A DNA stretch of 64,000 nucleotides from HXMU1420-13 sp965249965 (lineage in GTDB: Bacteria > Bacteroidota > Rhodothermia > Balneolales > Balneolaceae). The translations under genes were made by a program, and so were the position numbers. The DNA is taken from NCBI GenBank assembly GCA_965249965.1, contig OZ252262.1, positions 1,178,001 to 1,242,000 on the forward strand, given 5' to 3'. The notes under the pieces are model-generated. The model searched no databases and was not told the origin of the DNA. It saw only the letters and a program-made list of their open reading frames with translations. Shown here piece by piece: positions 35,749 to 46,233 of the stretch; positions within the stretch are counted from its first letter, which is position 1; each line of letters opens with the position of its first letter.

Positions 35749-36690
35749 TTATTCAATGAATTCGCCACGATAAACACCGAAATTTGTAGCGATTAGGATT
35801 CCTAGCTCAGGAGAGAAATCAACAGCATAAACTTCAAGATTTAAATTTGGCAAATATATAGAAGCCCAACTGGATCCAGTGTCTTCAGAATAATAAAGTC
35901 CACTTCCCAAAATACTCATATACAAATCACCAGCCTGATTCGAAACAAAATCAGTAACCATATTTCCCGGAATTAATTCCGGCCATGTCTCATCCCACGA
36001 TTCTCCACCATTTGTCGAGATAAATGCTTTAGAATTTCTTGTGCCAATTATGATCTGGCCATTTGTAAATTCGATCGCTTTAGTTACCGTATTCACAGGG
36101 ATATTAGAATTAGAAAGTCCCATTGTGGGTTTGGAAACGTCCAAAATTTGAAGTTGTGAATCCAATTTTAAGAAAAAGGTCGATCCGGCATGAGTAGCAA
36201 CCCTTAAACTTTTAGAAACAGAAAGTAAGGTATCTAAAGTCTCGGTTTCAACATCATAGCTAAGAAATTGATTTGATGTATCAGCATAAAAAAGCTTGCC
36301 TTCCCAAAATTCAATATTCCCTGAAGCTGGTGGAATGTGCAGCGTATCAAAGGTGGTGTATTCGGGAGATGAAGCCAACCATGTTGAGTCTTCAATCGAA
36401 TAAACCTGATGTGACTCGTCGTTTATTTCGAAGCCTGTTCTGTTTCTGAAAAAGTCCAGCTCAAAATGTGATTGGAGATTTCCGTACATAACTTCTAACC
36501 CGGTAAAAGCTATATAAGAATCTTCATTTATCGCACGAACATCCAACACTAAGGTGTCTGGTAAAGATAGAAGGGTCCAACTAAAATTTCGGTGGTTACC
36601 TGGAATCTCGAGATCTGGTGATGTGGAGCCATCACCACATTGTAGCAACCAAAAGCTGATTATTAATAATAGAAGTAGATTTTTATTCAT
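35749..36690 (-). CDS. BNR/Asp-box propeller lipoprotein
   Basis: 313 residues from the ATG at 36690 (the frame extends 13 codons further upstream, but the signal peptide starts here: MNKNLLLLLIISFWLLQC, lipobox with Cys). Asp-box-like turns appear late: AFISTNGGESWDETW and YYSEDTGSSWASI. The sequence is strand-rich throughout, which suggests a sialidase/YCF48-like propeller without catalytic residues. It is exported and lipid-anchored; the ligand is unknown. No neighbour shares its transcript clearly. Confidence 0.75.
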   Translation of the reverse strand: MNKNLLLLLIISFWLLQCGDGSTSPDLEIPGNHRNFSWTLLSLPDTLVLDVRAINEDSYIAFTGLEVMYGNLQSHFELDFFRNRTGFEINDESHQVYSIEDSTWLASSPEYTTFDTLHIPPASGNIEFWEGKLFYADTSNQFLSYDVETETLDTLLSVSKSLRVATHAGSTFFLKLDSQLQILDVSKPTMGLSNSNIPVNTVTKAIEFTNGQIIIGTRNSKAFISTNGGESWDETWPELIPGNMVTDFVSNQAGDLYMSILGSGLYYSEDTGSSWASIYLPNLNLEVYAVDFSPELGILIATNFGVYRGEFIE

Positions 36691-36758
36691 GTTGAAAAAT
36701 AAGCAAATGCAGTTATGAATCAGAGCCACTTACTTATTTCTATCATTAAAATATAAAT

Positions 36759-36794
36759 CAAAAAAAAGCCTCAACGGTGTCATCCAATTGAGGC
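36759..36794 (-). terminator. Rho-independent terminator after small secreted protein
   Basis: Arms GCCTCAA (36768-36774) and TTGAGGC (36788-36794) form a perfect 7-bp stem with a 13-nt loop. On the minus strand the stem is followed by a run of T, opposite to the eight A at 36760-36767. It closes the gene ending at 36817. Confidence 0.8.
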
Positions 36795-36816
36795 ATAGGG
36801 TACAGAATAAAATGGT

Positions 36817-37224
36817 TTAAAAATAAGCGATAGTGGTGGTTAGGTTTCCTTGATATTGTCCTCTTAAGTCTTGCTGGGTGTCAGATAATTTGGTTCCAAT
36901 ATTTACTGAACGAATATCATTTTGATCTTGAATATGGTCATCCGCTTCCATGGTTATGCTTTCGCCATATTGGTTAGTAACTGTAAATGTTGATGCACTT
37001 GCTACATAAGTATCTACATGATTAGAGGTATTGAACGAGAAGTTTGCAGATTGTACTTCCTGTGCATCAAAATTGATTTCTAATCCTTGCACTTCACTGA
37101 TCGTTGCCCCACTAACTACAGTTACTGAAACATTCATCACTGCCGTTGCCGACTTCTGAGCAAAAACTCCGCTACTCACGGTTAACAGTATGAAGAATGT
37201 CCAGTAAATGTATATTGCTCTCAT
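36817..37224 (-). CDS. DUF4402-like small secreted beta protein
   Basis: 135 residues with a signal peptide ending SSGVFAQ. The mature part is strand-rich: ATAVMNVSVTVVSGATISEVQGLEINF, and a closing GQYQGNLTTTIAYF strand. The final pattern resembles DUF4402/spore-coat-U-like proteins (pilin-like donor-strand folds). No chaperone or usher gene is adjacent, so it may be a stand-alone surface protein. It has its own terminator. The family call is by pattern only. Confidence 0.55.
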   Translation of the reverse strand: MRAIYIYWTFFILLTVSSGVFAQKSATAVMNVSVTVVSGATISEVQGLEINFDAQEVQSANFSFNTSNHVDTYVASASTFTVTNQYGESITMEADDHIQDQNDIRSVNIGTKLSDTQQDLRGQYQGNLTTTIAYF

Positions 37225-37507
37225 GACTACTTATTTATGTTCTCTTGACCTTGTTTCTCTCTTGACTGGTACTAATATATTAAAATTCTCTAACATTAAA
37301 AAATTATAATAAATATATTTTTCCTCTCCATCTTTTCTCACATAGAATAAGTCATTTATTATCAGCCGATTAGTGTTGGAATAATTTTTTTAGATTTTTT
37401 CTTCACGTTGATTGCTCGTCCAGGAAAGGGCAGCAAATCGATATCATGCAATAATTTGGAATCAAAACGTTTGCAGAACTGTACTTACATCTCAATAAAA
37501 GAAATGC

Positions 37508-37966
37508 ATGAATACTGATAGAAAGGATTTTTTAAAGAAAGCAGGATCGGTTGCGCTTTTTGCTGCTCTAGGTTTAAATGTAGCATCCTGCTCAAGTTCA
37601 ACAAGTTCAGATCCTGAAGAGGAAGATAACAACGCGGACGCTATCAAAATTGATGGCAATGTGGTAACAATAGATATATCGAGTTCCTTTTTTAATAATC
37701 TTCAGACCGCTGGAGGGATGATTGTGTCTGTGTCTGGTGGTTTTCTCGCTGTAAATATTGATGGTACCGTAATTAGAGCATTCAGTAATGTATGCACACA
37801 TGCTAGTTGTACTAATAATTGGCAATTACCTGGCGATAAATTTGTGTGTACCTGTCATAATTCTGTATTCAATTTAAGTGGTGTGCCTATAAGCGGTCCA
37901 GCTCAAAGAGACCTTCCTGAGTTTAACGTATCCAGATCTGGAAATACTGTTGTAATCACTAAATAG
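37508..37966 (+). CDS. Rieske [2Fe-2S] lipoprotein
   Basis: 152 residues. The N-terminus (MNTDRKDFLKKAGSVALFAALGLNVASC) mixes a Tat-like RKDFLKK motif and a lipobox Cys. A Ser/acidic linker precedes a Rieske domain with both metal motifs: CTHASC (Cys-x-His) and CTCHNS (Cys-x-x-His), at about 96-118. It should bind a [2Fe-2S] cluster and carry electrons outside the inner membrane. No cytochrome b/c1 or oxygenase subunit is next to it. A hairpin follows its stop and the giant surface-protein gene begins 117 bp later. Confidence 0.88.
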   Translation: MNTDRKDFLKKAGSVALFAALGLNVASCSSSTSSDPEEEDNNADAIKIDGNVVTIDISSSFFNNLQTAGGMIVSVSGGFLAVNIDGTVIRAFSNVCTHASCTNNWQLPGDKFVCTCHNSVFNLSGVPISGPAQRDLPEFNVSRSGNTVVITK

Positions 37967-37976
37967 GGTGCAACTT

Positions 37977-37993
37977 TGCCAGAAAATCTGGCA
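37977..37993 (+). other. Perfect hairpin after Rieske gene
   Basis: TGCCAGA and TCTGGCA pair around an AAA loop, 11 bp past the Rieske stop. An alternative pairing of GGTGC (37967) with GCACC (37991) is also possible, so the RNA could switch between two structures. The following run is A-rich, not T-rich, so this is not a standard terminator on this strand. Confidence 0.45.
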
Positions 37994-38083
37994 CCAATAA
38001 AAAAAGAGGAAACACTGATTTATTTTGTGATGTGAAAGTTGTTTTTACTAGCTTATTAACAACTAATAAGTCAGAGTTTCAGC

Positions 38084-41000
38084 ATGAGTAAAAACGGGGT
38101 GGGGTATAGATTTTTACTATCTGTTCTCCTAGTATTTTTATCCACTCTTTCATTCGCCCAAACTTTTGTGGTGCAACCAGCAAAGGTAGAAGATCCGGAA
38201 GGCGATTTTGTAACAAGGTTATTGCTTCCAAGAGATAATGCATTTCGATTAGATTGGACACAATTTGACGGAACCGCATTAAACTTGAATAGTGCAAATG
38301 CTAAGTTGATAATCGGGCGCACTCCTAACACGTACGATTTTGTAACACAGAATGTATCGGGTTTGAGAGCAGAATTTGTGCCAGACAATATTGGTTTGAG
38401 TCCGGGGAGATATTATGCGCGTGTAACGAATTCAAGTGCGACAACAAGCTCCGGGATTCAGGATGATTTTGAAAATGACCCAACTATTCTATTCTCAAAT
38501 GAAATTCAGTTAATTGTTGAAGCCAATGAGGCGCCTTCAATTATTGCACCCCGTGGAACAATAGAAGATCCGGCTCCAACATTTCAGTGGAGTGCCGTAT
38601 CAGGGGTTCCATCGTATTGGTTAATTGTTTCTAGCACACCCTTCGATATTGTTGAAGATGAGAATGGCGAAATTTCCATTGAAGGCGCAACCATTGTATG
38701 GCAATATATCACAAATACAACGACTGCAGTTTATGGTGATATAAATGCTCAATCTCCATTTGAAGACATAGCACCGCCTTTAAATTCAGGTCAGGAATAC
38801 AGCTATACGGTGTTGAATGTGTATGAAGAGAATAATCCGACTTTTACAAGTGCAGTATTTGGTGGGATCGTTCCTTTTGTATATAACGATCCAAACGCGA
38901 TTCCAGCCACAACACTGATATCTCCACCTAATAATGAGACCTATTTTGCTGAAGAAATAATCACATTTGAATGGGAAGAAGTATCAAGTGCAAATAATTA
39001 TACAGTCAATTTATTTCAGGTAATTCGTCAACAGGGAATTGATGTAACCATTCCAATTTGGATAAGCACAACAACAAATACAATAATAGAATATCCTGCA
39101 CTTGAAAATCTAAAAAATGGCAGGTATGAATGGAATGTAATTGCTAATAATAGCACCGGAGGTGGATCAACCAGTAGCAGTAGATATTTTAGCTATGAAA
39201 TTGAAACCGGTGAATTCGGAGCCAGAATTCGATCCAGTGTTGATGATTCTGAATTACTTGGAGCCGAATTGAATGTAAAAGCAATTTCAGGTGGTGTTAC
39301 ACCCGTCATTCCATTTTTTGTGCAATCAGAAACACATTACGATAGCCTAGTTGCAGGTACTTACGAGTTTACCGTTTCAAAAGATGGATATGAATCGGCT
39401 ACCACCGAGCAAACCATAAGAGACGATGCGACTACGGTATTTACGATGCAAATGACTCCACTACCGTCAAGTATCGAAGGTATAGTGGTAGATGAAAATA
39501 ACGAGTTCATACAGGATGCACAGGTTATACTGGAAGAAGTATCAGGTGATACTGAAGAACTCGCGAATACCGATGGAAGCGGAAATTTTAGTTTCTCGTT
39601 AAATGAAGGCACCTATGAAATCACTGTATCGAAAACAGGTTTTATTAGTGCAGAATCGCAGACTATAACTGTTGGGATAAATGAGCAATCTGTAATTGAT
39701 GATGAGTTTATACTTACCAATGATGAGGCCACCATTTCAGGATATGTATATAATGATCAGGGAGAGCCCATTCAAAGAGCTGGTGTATCAATTACCGATG
39801 GGGTAAATACCTACGAGGATAACACAAATGGAGAAGGCTTATATCAGTTTATTGTATCTAGTGGAAGTTGGACATTATCAGCTGAAAAAATAGGTTTCGT
39901 TAAACCATCAGACCAAACCGTTTCGTTATCTACCGGCGATTTAATTCAAAATCAAAATTTTACATTAACCGGTAATGCCAATCAAATAACCGGATTTGTA
40001 CGGGAAAGAACTACAAACGAAGATGGGTCTACCGGTACGTCCATTTTTGCTGATGTAGAAGTCAAAGCTATTCCTTCTGTTGGAGAAGTAATTTCTACAC
40101 GAAGTGGGCAAAACGGGCAGTACACATTATCACTTAGAAGTGGATCCTATACTATCGAGGCAGTTGAAGATAATTATACTTCCAGCGAATCAAGAGAACT
40201 TGTAATTGGAATTGCTGTAGGTGAAACTATTTCGGGTATGGATTTTGAACTGATCCCAAATCCAAGTTCAATTTCAGGTACAGTAACTTTGCCAAATGGA
40301 AATGGAGTGGCGGATGCAACTGTAAGTATCCTGAATGGGGGCACAACCACCACATCCGGTAGCGGATATTATGAATTAAGTGTGCCTGAAGGTACTCACA
40401 GAATATCTGTAACTAAGAGCGGCTTAGTTTCGCCAGATGCAAAAAATGTATCAGTTTCGGTTGGACAAGAATTATCTGGCGTAGATTTTCAAATGACACC
40501 AAATGCAGGGTCTGTAACTGGAAAAATAACCTCCGGAGGAGAATCACTTTCGAACACACAGTTATTAGCGATAAATAACTCAAATGGTACAAGATCAGAA
40601 TTAACAAATAATCTGGATGGTACCTATACCTTTAACCTTAGTTCAGGTGATTGGTATATAAAAGCGGAAAAAGCTGGATTTATTTCTGATTCTACAGATG
40701 TATTAAGTGTTGGGCCAGGCCAGCAATTGATCAATCAAAACCTGAGTTTAGTTGAAAATCTAACAACAGTTAGAGGGACAATTACGGATGGGGAGAATGC
40801 CCTTCGAAATGCAACAATTTTGGTAACAAAGCCAAATAATTCAAATTTCGAACAAAGTACCATCACTCAGATAAATGGAACCTATGCCTTTTCATTACCT
40901 GCCGGAGAAGTTTACCAACTACGAGCGAGTAAGAATGGGTATCGTTCAACATCCATTACAACCAATGAATTAGTAGCCGGAAATGAAGTAGTTCAGGATT

Positions 41001-44000
41001 TTGAGCTTGCTGCAAATCCAAGTTCAGTTGCCGGCATTATTTCTACAGATAATGATCAGGTAGTTTCTAATGCAGTAATAATTGCAAGTAATGAAGCCGG
41101 GACACCGATTGATAGTGTGAATTCTGGGACAAACGGAAGCTACTTGTTAGGTCTGGAACCAGGAACCTATACAATAAAAGCTAGAAAAGCCGGATACACT
41201 ACAAATAGTACAAATACAACCCTTAATATTGGTGAAACGTTAAATGGCATCAATCTACGAATTGATGAAAATTTTGCACTTATAAGTGGAGTAATTACGG
41301 ATACGGATGACAATGCTCTGGAGCAAGTATTTATAAATCTCACAAAGAGTAATGGTAGCGGTGCTAGTACCGTTACAGATCAGGAAGGGAATTTTAATAT
41401 CTCAGGCCTTACATCGGGTTCTTTCACACTTGAATTATCTAAAACGGGGTATATTTCTACCTCAGAAGTGCTGGAAATTTCGGATGGAGATTTTGTTAAT
41501 TACCCAAAAGTTCTTGTACCCAAAAATGGGAGTATAACCGGCCTTATTACCGATGAAAATGCATTAACCCTTTCAGATGCAACCGTCATTGCCACAAATA
41601 CAGAAGGTGTCTCATATACTGCAGTTTCAAGTGCAAATGGAACATATACTATAACCGGAGTTGAACCTTCAAATTATTCTGTAAATGCTTCTAAAACCGG
41701 TTATACAAGTGATGCTGCAACTTCAGTTGAAGTTTCAATTGATGACCTGAATGTAACAGGGATTGATGTTTTAAATTTGATCCCAAATAATGGAGTAATC
41801 ACCGGCACGATAACCAATCAGTTTACAGGCGATCCAATCTTAAATGTGGAAGTTTCTGCAATAGGTAATCGTGGTTCAGGTTTGGCAATTACTTCGTCGG
41901 ATGGAACATTCGAGATTTCAAACTTGATTCCGGCAGAGTATTTAGTGATCTCGCAAAAGGAAGGATTCAAATCTGATACCGTTTCTATTTCTATTGATCC
42001 GGCAAGTCCAACAGCATCAACCAATAGAACTTTACTCCAAAATAATGGAACCATAAATGGTCAGGTTTTAGACGAAAATGGTGGAACTCTTCCATTTCGG
42101 GTATCCGTACTTGCTTCAAGTGAGTCGCAATCGCTTACCACTCAAACCGATGCCGAAGGATTATTCTCTTTCGAAGGAATAGAGACTGGGGTTATCTATG
42201 CACTAATCACCGACATTTATCGGGAAGGGTATGAAAACACCGAGGCAGATTTAAATGTACCCTTGGGAGCTGATGAAGTACAATTAGAAGATCCACTTAG
42301 TGTAATAGTACGTCAGGGTAAAATCAGCGGTAACGTTGGGATAAGTGGTGCTAGCGTTAAATTATTGCGAGCCGGAAGTGAAGAAATCATAGAATTGGCA
42401 ACTTCAAATTCTTCAGGGAATTACACGTTCGATTTTCTTGAATCAGGCGATTATCAGGTTTCTGTAAGCAGATCTGGATTCGAATTCACTCCAGCCATTT
42501 CTAATACTATCCAACTTTCCTCAACGGAAGAAGTCACACAGAATTTTAGTGCGGTTGCAAACATTGGGACAATTACGGTAGTTGTTTCGAATGTTGGAAA
42601 TCCTCAATCAAATGTTAATGTCACTATAATTTCTGCGGATACATCGGTAGTTCGATCTAAAAAAACTTCTCCATTAGGCCGAGCTATTTTTACTGATATA
42701 AAGGCAAGTACGGAATACACAATTCGTGCTTCATTTGCAGGCTATTCAACAAATCCCGAAGCCAGAGAAGTTATGCTAAGCTCCGGAGATTCTACCTCAA
42801 CCAGCTTTGAGTTGATTGCAAACTCATCTTCAATTAATGGTATTGTAAAACAAGTTTCAGAAAGTGATACCACAACGCTTAGAAATGCTGATATCGCATT
42901 AGTTTCTAAGGTTACCGGTCAAAAGAAAGAGACGAGTTCAAATAGTAGTGGTTCTTATGAGTTCGCAAATCTTTCAGTTGGTGACTATTTAGTAATTGCT
43001 ACAGGAAGTGGATTTACCCCTGATACCGTTGAAGTTTCCGTATCTGCAGGTTCATCCCAAGCAGTTGATGACTTGGTTCTGAATAAAGCATCTGTTAACG
43101 CAAATGGTTTTGTACTATTTAAAGATAGTGGTGTACAAAATGTTAAAGTTGAAGCAATTTCAACGAATACCACAAGAACACTTACAAACACTTCCGGACG
43201 CTACACCTTTGGTAGTCTGCCCGTTAAAACAGGAGCAACAGACACTACGGTGTATCAAATAAAAATTACATCTGGTCTCTTTACAAAAAGCTATCTACTC
43301 TCTTTTACAACTGATGATATTGGAACCGTAAATAGACTTCCAAATACATACCTGCCTAGTGGCCAAATAAACTTAACGGTTACTGATGGCGTGAATCCGC
43401 TTCAGGGAGCTACCCTCGAGTTTGGGCTTTCAGGTGGTGAATCACGGCGCATTGTAACTGGTACTTCAGGTGCATTTCAATCAGAAGAAAGTCTAAGAAA
43501 GGCAACATATGTAGTTTCTGTTTCAAAAGAAGGGTTGCTCGCGCCTCAAAATACCATTCGTATTCAATTACCAACAGATACAACTATTGTAAGCGAAGAA
43601 ATAGTAATACCCTACCGGCAGTTGTCGGTTAGCGAAATCCTGGCTGATGAGCTTACCAAAGTAACCGTAGTTAACGCGAGTGGTTATGACAATAGCTCTG
43701 CAGCGGGAATTTTATACTATAAAAAAGCTTCTCAAAATCAGTTTAGGGCTGTTGTTATGACTACATCCGGCGATTCGCTTACAGCAGATATTCCGGCTAC
43801 AAATTCTACCGAGCTGGTTACCTTCTACACTTCCGTCGATGATTCAACAGCAAACAACGTGTTTGTTAGCAGAGAGCGTAGTGTTAAACCACTTGCAAGT
43901 GGAATACTTACAAACATCCGGGTTACACCCACCATCAATAATCAAACACTTAGAGTGGGCGAGATTTATGAGCTTCAACTATTTGTTCGCGATGGGGTAA

Positions 44001-45238
44001 ATAAATCACTCGAGGATGACTTTACCGGAGATTCTCCAAGTGGACAGGTTAGTTGGACAAATTTAAGCGATACAACAGGAGTATCGCTCACTAATCAGGT
44101 GGGGACAAGCATTCAGCTACAGGCGATAAAAGCCGGAACCTATTCAGTGCGAGTAGCGGCAAATCTAGCAGGAAGTATTGTAACTACTACGCTTAATTTC
44201 ACTGTGCGGGATATTCCCCTTGATCGTATTTCGGTGAGTAGTCCCGGGAAGCAACTTGATAACTCAACGAGCCACATCTTTTCATATGCAGCTTTTGATA
44301 CTTCAGGAAATGCCGTGTTGTTGGGAAGTAGTTTGGCATGGGAAATTAGTCCGCCAACTTTTGGTAGTATAGACCAACGAGGAGTTTTTACTCCTTCAGG
44401 TGAAAATCTTTTAGGTCTGTTTAATATCACTGTGACCGATACACTATCAAAACTTTCGGGCAATACCGATGGTATCGAATTAGTAGCAAGAATACAGCCA
44501 GATGAAGAATATTTGTTTAATAATGGTGATGGACTAATTTTAGACTTGCCAACTGGATCAGTAGATATTCCATCGTTCATCGCATTAACTGAAACCCAAC
44601 CGGCGCCTTCGAAAAAGTTTGTGTTTGCACAAGGTACCGACCAAAGCTATACCGTTGGTGATCGGATTTACATTCTATCGTTATCAGGTAGCGAATTGAA
44701 GTCAACTGCACGAATTACTCTGCCAGAAGATACCACCTTCTTTAGGTTAGATACCGGAGAGAGACAAGTTGGAAAATTCAATTTTACAACCTTACAATGG
44801 GAGTTATTCGAAACTACAACCACGAAATCAATCAACGCTCAAACTGTAGGAACCGTCGCTACAGATGAATTGGGACAATTTGCGGTATTATCGCAAAATC
44901 AACCATTGGGAATAAGAGACGCCGCTGTATTGCCAAGTCCGTTTTCACCAGATATCGCACCTGTAAAAATTGGGTACTGGCTGGATACAGCCTTCCCACC
45001 TGCGAGAGTATCTATCAACATATACAATATGCGTGGTGAATTAGTGAAAACAATTCTGGATGATGCTCTCCAGCAAGCTGGTAGATATGGATCAAGATCC
45101 AGTTCACTGGAAATTTCCTGGGATGGCCGCACGGATGATGGTCGAATGGCGAGAAATGGGCGATATATAATCCAAATTAAAGCTAAAGATCAGCTGGGCG
45201 AGAAAGTGAAACTATTACAAGTAATTTTAATCAAGTAG
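38084..45238 (+). CDS. Giant surface protein with about 16 CarboxypepD_reg-like repeats
   Basis: 2384 residues. Signal peptide ending SFAQ, then FnIII-like N-terminal domains (about 60-420), followed by about 16 carboxypeptidase-regulatory-like beta-sandwich repeats (about 455-1800). Each starts like SISGTVTLPNGNGVADATVSI and ends like GTYTIKARKAGYT. After two Ig-like regions (about 1830-2080) and a further strand-rich stretch, the C-terminus is FlgD/type-IX-sorting-like: LPSPFSPD, INIYNMRGELVKTI, WDGRTDDGRMARNGRYIIQIKA. It should be exported and exposed, as an adhesin or matrix protein. It is co-transcribed with a PorV/PorQ-family gene after 4 bp. Confidence 0.8.
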   Translation: MSKNGVGYRFLLSVLLVFLSTLSFAQTFVVQPAKVEDPEGDFVTRLLLPRDNAFRLDWTQFDGTALNLNSANAKLIIGRTPNTYDFVTQNVSGLRAEFVPDNIGLSPGRYYARVTNSSATTSSGIQDDFENDPTILFSNEIQLIVEANEAPSIIAPRGTIEDPAPTFQWSAVSGVPSYWLIVSSTPFDIVEDENGEISIEGATIVWQYITNTTTAVYGDINAQSPFEDIAPPLNSGQEYSYTVLNVYEENNPTFTSAVFGGIVPFVYNDPNAIPATTLISPPNNETYFAEEIITFEWEEVSSANNYTVNLFQVIRQQGIDVTIPIWISTTTNTIIEYPALENLKNGRYEWNVIANNSTGGGSTSSSRYFSYEIETGEFGARIRSSVDDSELLGAELNVKAISGGVTPVIPFFVQSETHYDSLVAGTYEFTVSKDGYESATTEQTIRDDATTVFTMQMTPLPSSIEGIVVDENNEFIQDAQVILEEVSGDTEELANTDGSGNFSFSLNEGTYEITVSKTGFISAESQTITVGINEQSVIDDEFILTNDEATISGYVYNDQGEPIQRAGVSITDGVNTYEDNTNGEGLYQFIVSSGSWTLSAEKIGFVKPSDQTVSLSTGDLIQNQNFTLTGNANQITGFVRERTTNEDGSTGTSIFADVEVKAIPSVGEVISTRSGQNGQYTLSLRSGSYTIEAVEDNYTSSESRELVIGIAVGETISGMDFELIPNPSSISGTVTLPNGNGVADATVSILNGGTTTTSGSGYYELSVPEGTHRISVTKSGLVSPDAKNVSVSVGQELSGVDFQMTPNAGSVTGKITSGGESLSNTQLLAINNSNGTRSELTNNLDGTYTFNLSSGDWYIKAEKAGFISDSTDVLSVGPGQQLINQNLSLVENLTTVRGTITDGENALRNATILVTKPNNSNFEQSTITQINGTYAFSLPAGEVYQLRASKNGYRSTSITTNELVAGNEVVQDFELAANPSSVAGIISTDNDQVVSNAVIIASNEAGTPIDSVNSGTNGSYLLGLEPGTYTIKARKAGYTTNSTNTTLNIGETLNGINLRIDENFALISGVITDTDDNALEQVFINLTKSNGSGASTVTDQEGNFNISGLTSGSFTLELSKTGYISTSEVLEISDGDFVNYPKVLVPKNGSITGLITDENALTLSDATVIATNTEGVSYTAVSSANGTYTITGVEPSNYSVNASKTGYTSDAATSVEVSIDDLNVTGIDVLNLIPNNGVITGTITNQFTGDPILNVEVSAIGNRGSGLAITSSDGTFEISNLIPAEYLVISQKEGFKSDTVSISIDPASPTASTNRTLLQNNGTINGQVLDENGGTLPFRVSVLASSESQSLTTQTDAEGLFSFEGIETGVIYALITDIYREGYENTEADLNVPLGADEVQLEDPLSVIVRQGKISGNVGISGASVKLLRAGSEEIIELATSNSSGNYTFDFLESGDYQVSVSRSGFEFTPAISNTIQLSSTEEVTQNFSAVANIGTITVVVSNVGNPQSNVNVTIISADTSVVRSKKTSPLGRAIFTDIKASTEYTIRASFAGYSTNPEAREVMLSSGDSTSTSFELIANSSSINGIVKQVSESDTTTLRNADIALVSKVTGQKKETSSNSSGSYEFANLSVGDYLVIATGSGFTPDTVEVSVSAGSSQAVDDLVLNKASVNANGFVLFKDSGVQNVKVEAISTNTTRTLTNTSGRYTFGSLPVKTGATDTTVYQIKITSGLFTKSYLLSFTTDDIGTVNRLPNTYLPSGQINLTVTDGVNPLQGATLEFGLSGGESRRIVTGTSGAFQSEESLRKATYVVSVSKEGLLAPQNTIRIQLPTDTTIVSEEIVIPYRQLSVSEILADELTKVTVVNASGYDNSSAAGILYYKKASQNQFRAVVMTTSGDSLTADIPATNSTELVTFYTSVDDSTANNVFVSRERSVKPLASGILTNIRVTPTINNQTLRVGEIYELQLFVRDGVNKSLEDDFTGDSPSGQVSWTNLSDTTGVSLTNQVGTSIQLQAIKAGTYSVRVAANLAGSIVTTTLNFTVRDIPLDRISVSSPGKQLDNSTSHIFSYAAFDTSGNAVLLGSSLAWEISPPTFGSIDQRGVFTPSGENLLGLFNITVTDTLSKLSGNTDGIELVARIQPDEEYLFNNGDGLILDLPTGSVDIPSFIALTETQPAPSKKFVFAQGTDQSYTVGDRIYILSLSGSELKSTARITLPEDTTFFRLDTGERQVGKFNFTTLQWELFETTTTKSINAQTVGTVATDELGQFAVLSQNQPLGIRDAAVLPSPFSPDIAPVKIGYWLDTAFPPARVSINIYNMRGELVKTILDDALQQAGRYGSRSSSLEISWDGRTDDGRMARNGRYIIQIKAKDQLGEKVKLLQVILIK

Positions 45239-45242
45239 TGCC

Positions 45243-46223
45243 ATGAAAAGATTACTAACACTCATAGTTCTGTTACTGGTGCTAGATTCACCATCATTAT
45301 TGGCACAGAAACTTTCAGATATTCCAGGCTCATTTGTAGATGTGGGTTTTGGAACCCGCCCGGTTGGTATGGGTTTTGCATTTGTTGGCCTTGCTGACGA
45401 CGAGAACGCTACTTACTGGAACCCGGCGGGATTAAGTCAGGTAGATAGTTATAACGTAGGTTTCTCACAGGGAGAGCAATTTGGCCTCATTGCCTATAAT
45501 TTTGCAAGTGCAACCATCCCATTACCTGGAAATAGCCACGCTATTGGCTTGAGTTTTATTTCATCAGGAGATGAAGCCCTTGAAGAACTATCCATTCATG
45601 CAGCCTATGGTATTAGATGGAATATTGTGAGCTTAGGTGTAGCGTTAAAATACAGGAACGCATCTTTTGGAAATAATACACTCAATCGCGATGACTATCT
45701 CGTTTTTGATGACTCAGAAATTGATGAAGGTTTTGGGCAACAGATTTTTGGGGATGCTAATGGGTTGGGTTTAGACCTCGCTATGTTATTTCACCCATCA
45801 GAGGACGTCCAATTTGGGCTGATGATTCGAGACGCCTATGCGCCAATGAGCTGGCAAAGCGAAGCTCGAAGTGTGGAATATCAGGCAAGAGGAGAGTACG
45901 ATGAAGATTTGCCGTATGAAATTATTATCGGGAGTTCCTTCAGGTTCTCTGACAACTTTTTAGGAGTTGTTGATTTTCAGCCCGCGACAAGCAGCGAACG
46001 AACCGATTGGATTCGGGTGGGCATTGAAGGCCGATTAGTAAAGGTGTTAATGATTCGTGCAGGTACTGAACAAGGTATTAACGATCTAGATGACGAAAAA
46101 TTCACACTAGGTACAGGCATAGATTTAAGATTTGGAGAGCGACTACGGCTACAATCAGGGTTTTCCTACATCATAGATCCGATTCAAAATTCAGAGCGCA
46201 TAAGTGTAACACTCAGTTTTTAA
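45243..46223 (+). CDS. PorV/PorQ family outer-membrane protein
   Basis: 326 residues with a signal peptide (ending LLAQ) and a FadL-like PorV/PorQ pattern: FVDVGFGTRPVGMGFAFVGLADDENATYWNPAGLSQ near the N-terminus, then a barrel ending ISVTLSF. In the type IX system, PorV is the outer-membrane shuttle protein that binds cargo C-terminal signals. It lies directly behind the giant protein, whose end resembles such a signal. The placement suggests this paralog helps export or anchor it, which is inference. Confidence 0.8.
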   Translation: MKRLLTLIVLLLVLDSPSLLAQKLSDIPGSFVDVGFGTRPVGMGFAFVGLADDENATYWNPAGLSQVDSYNVGFSQGEQFGLIAYNFASATIPLPGNSHAIGLSFISSGDEALEELSIHAAYGIRWNIVSLGVALKYRNASFGNNTLNRDDYLVFDDSEIDEGFGQQIFGDANGLGLDLAMLFHPSEDVQFGLMIRDAYAPMSWQSEARSVEYQARGEYDEDLPYEIIIGSSFRFSDNFLGVVDFQPATSSERTDWIRVGIEGRLVKVLMIRAGTEQGINDLDDEKFTLGTGIDLRFGERLRLQSGFSYIIDPIQNSERISVTLSF

Positions 46224-46233
46224 GGGCAAGAAC

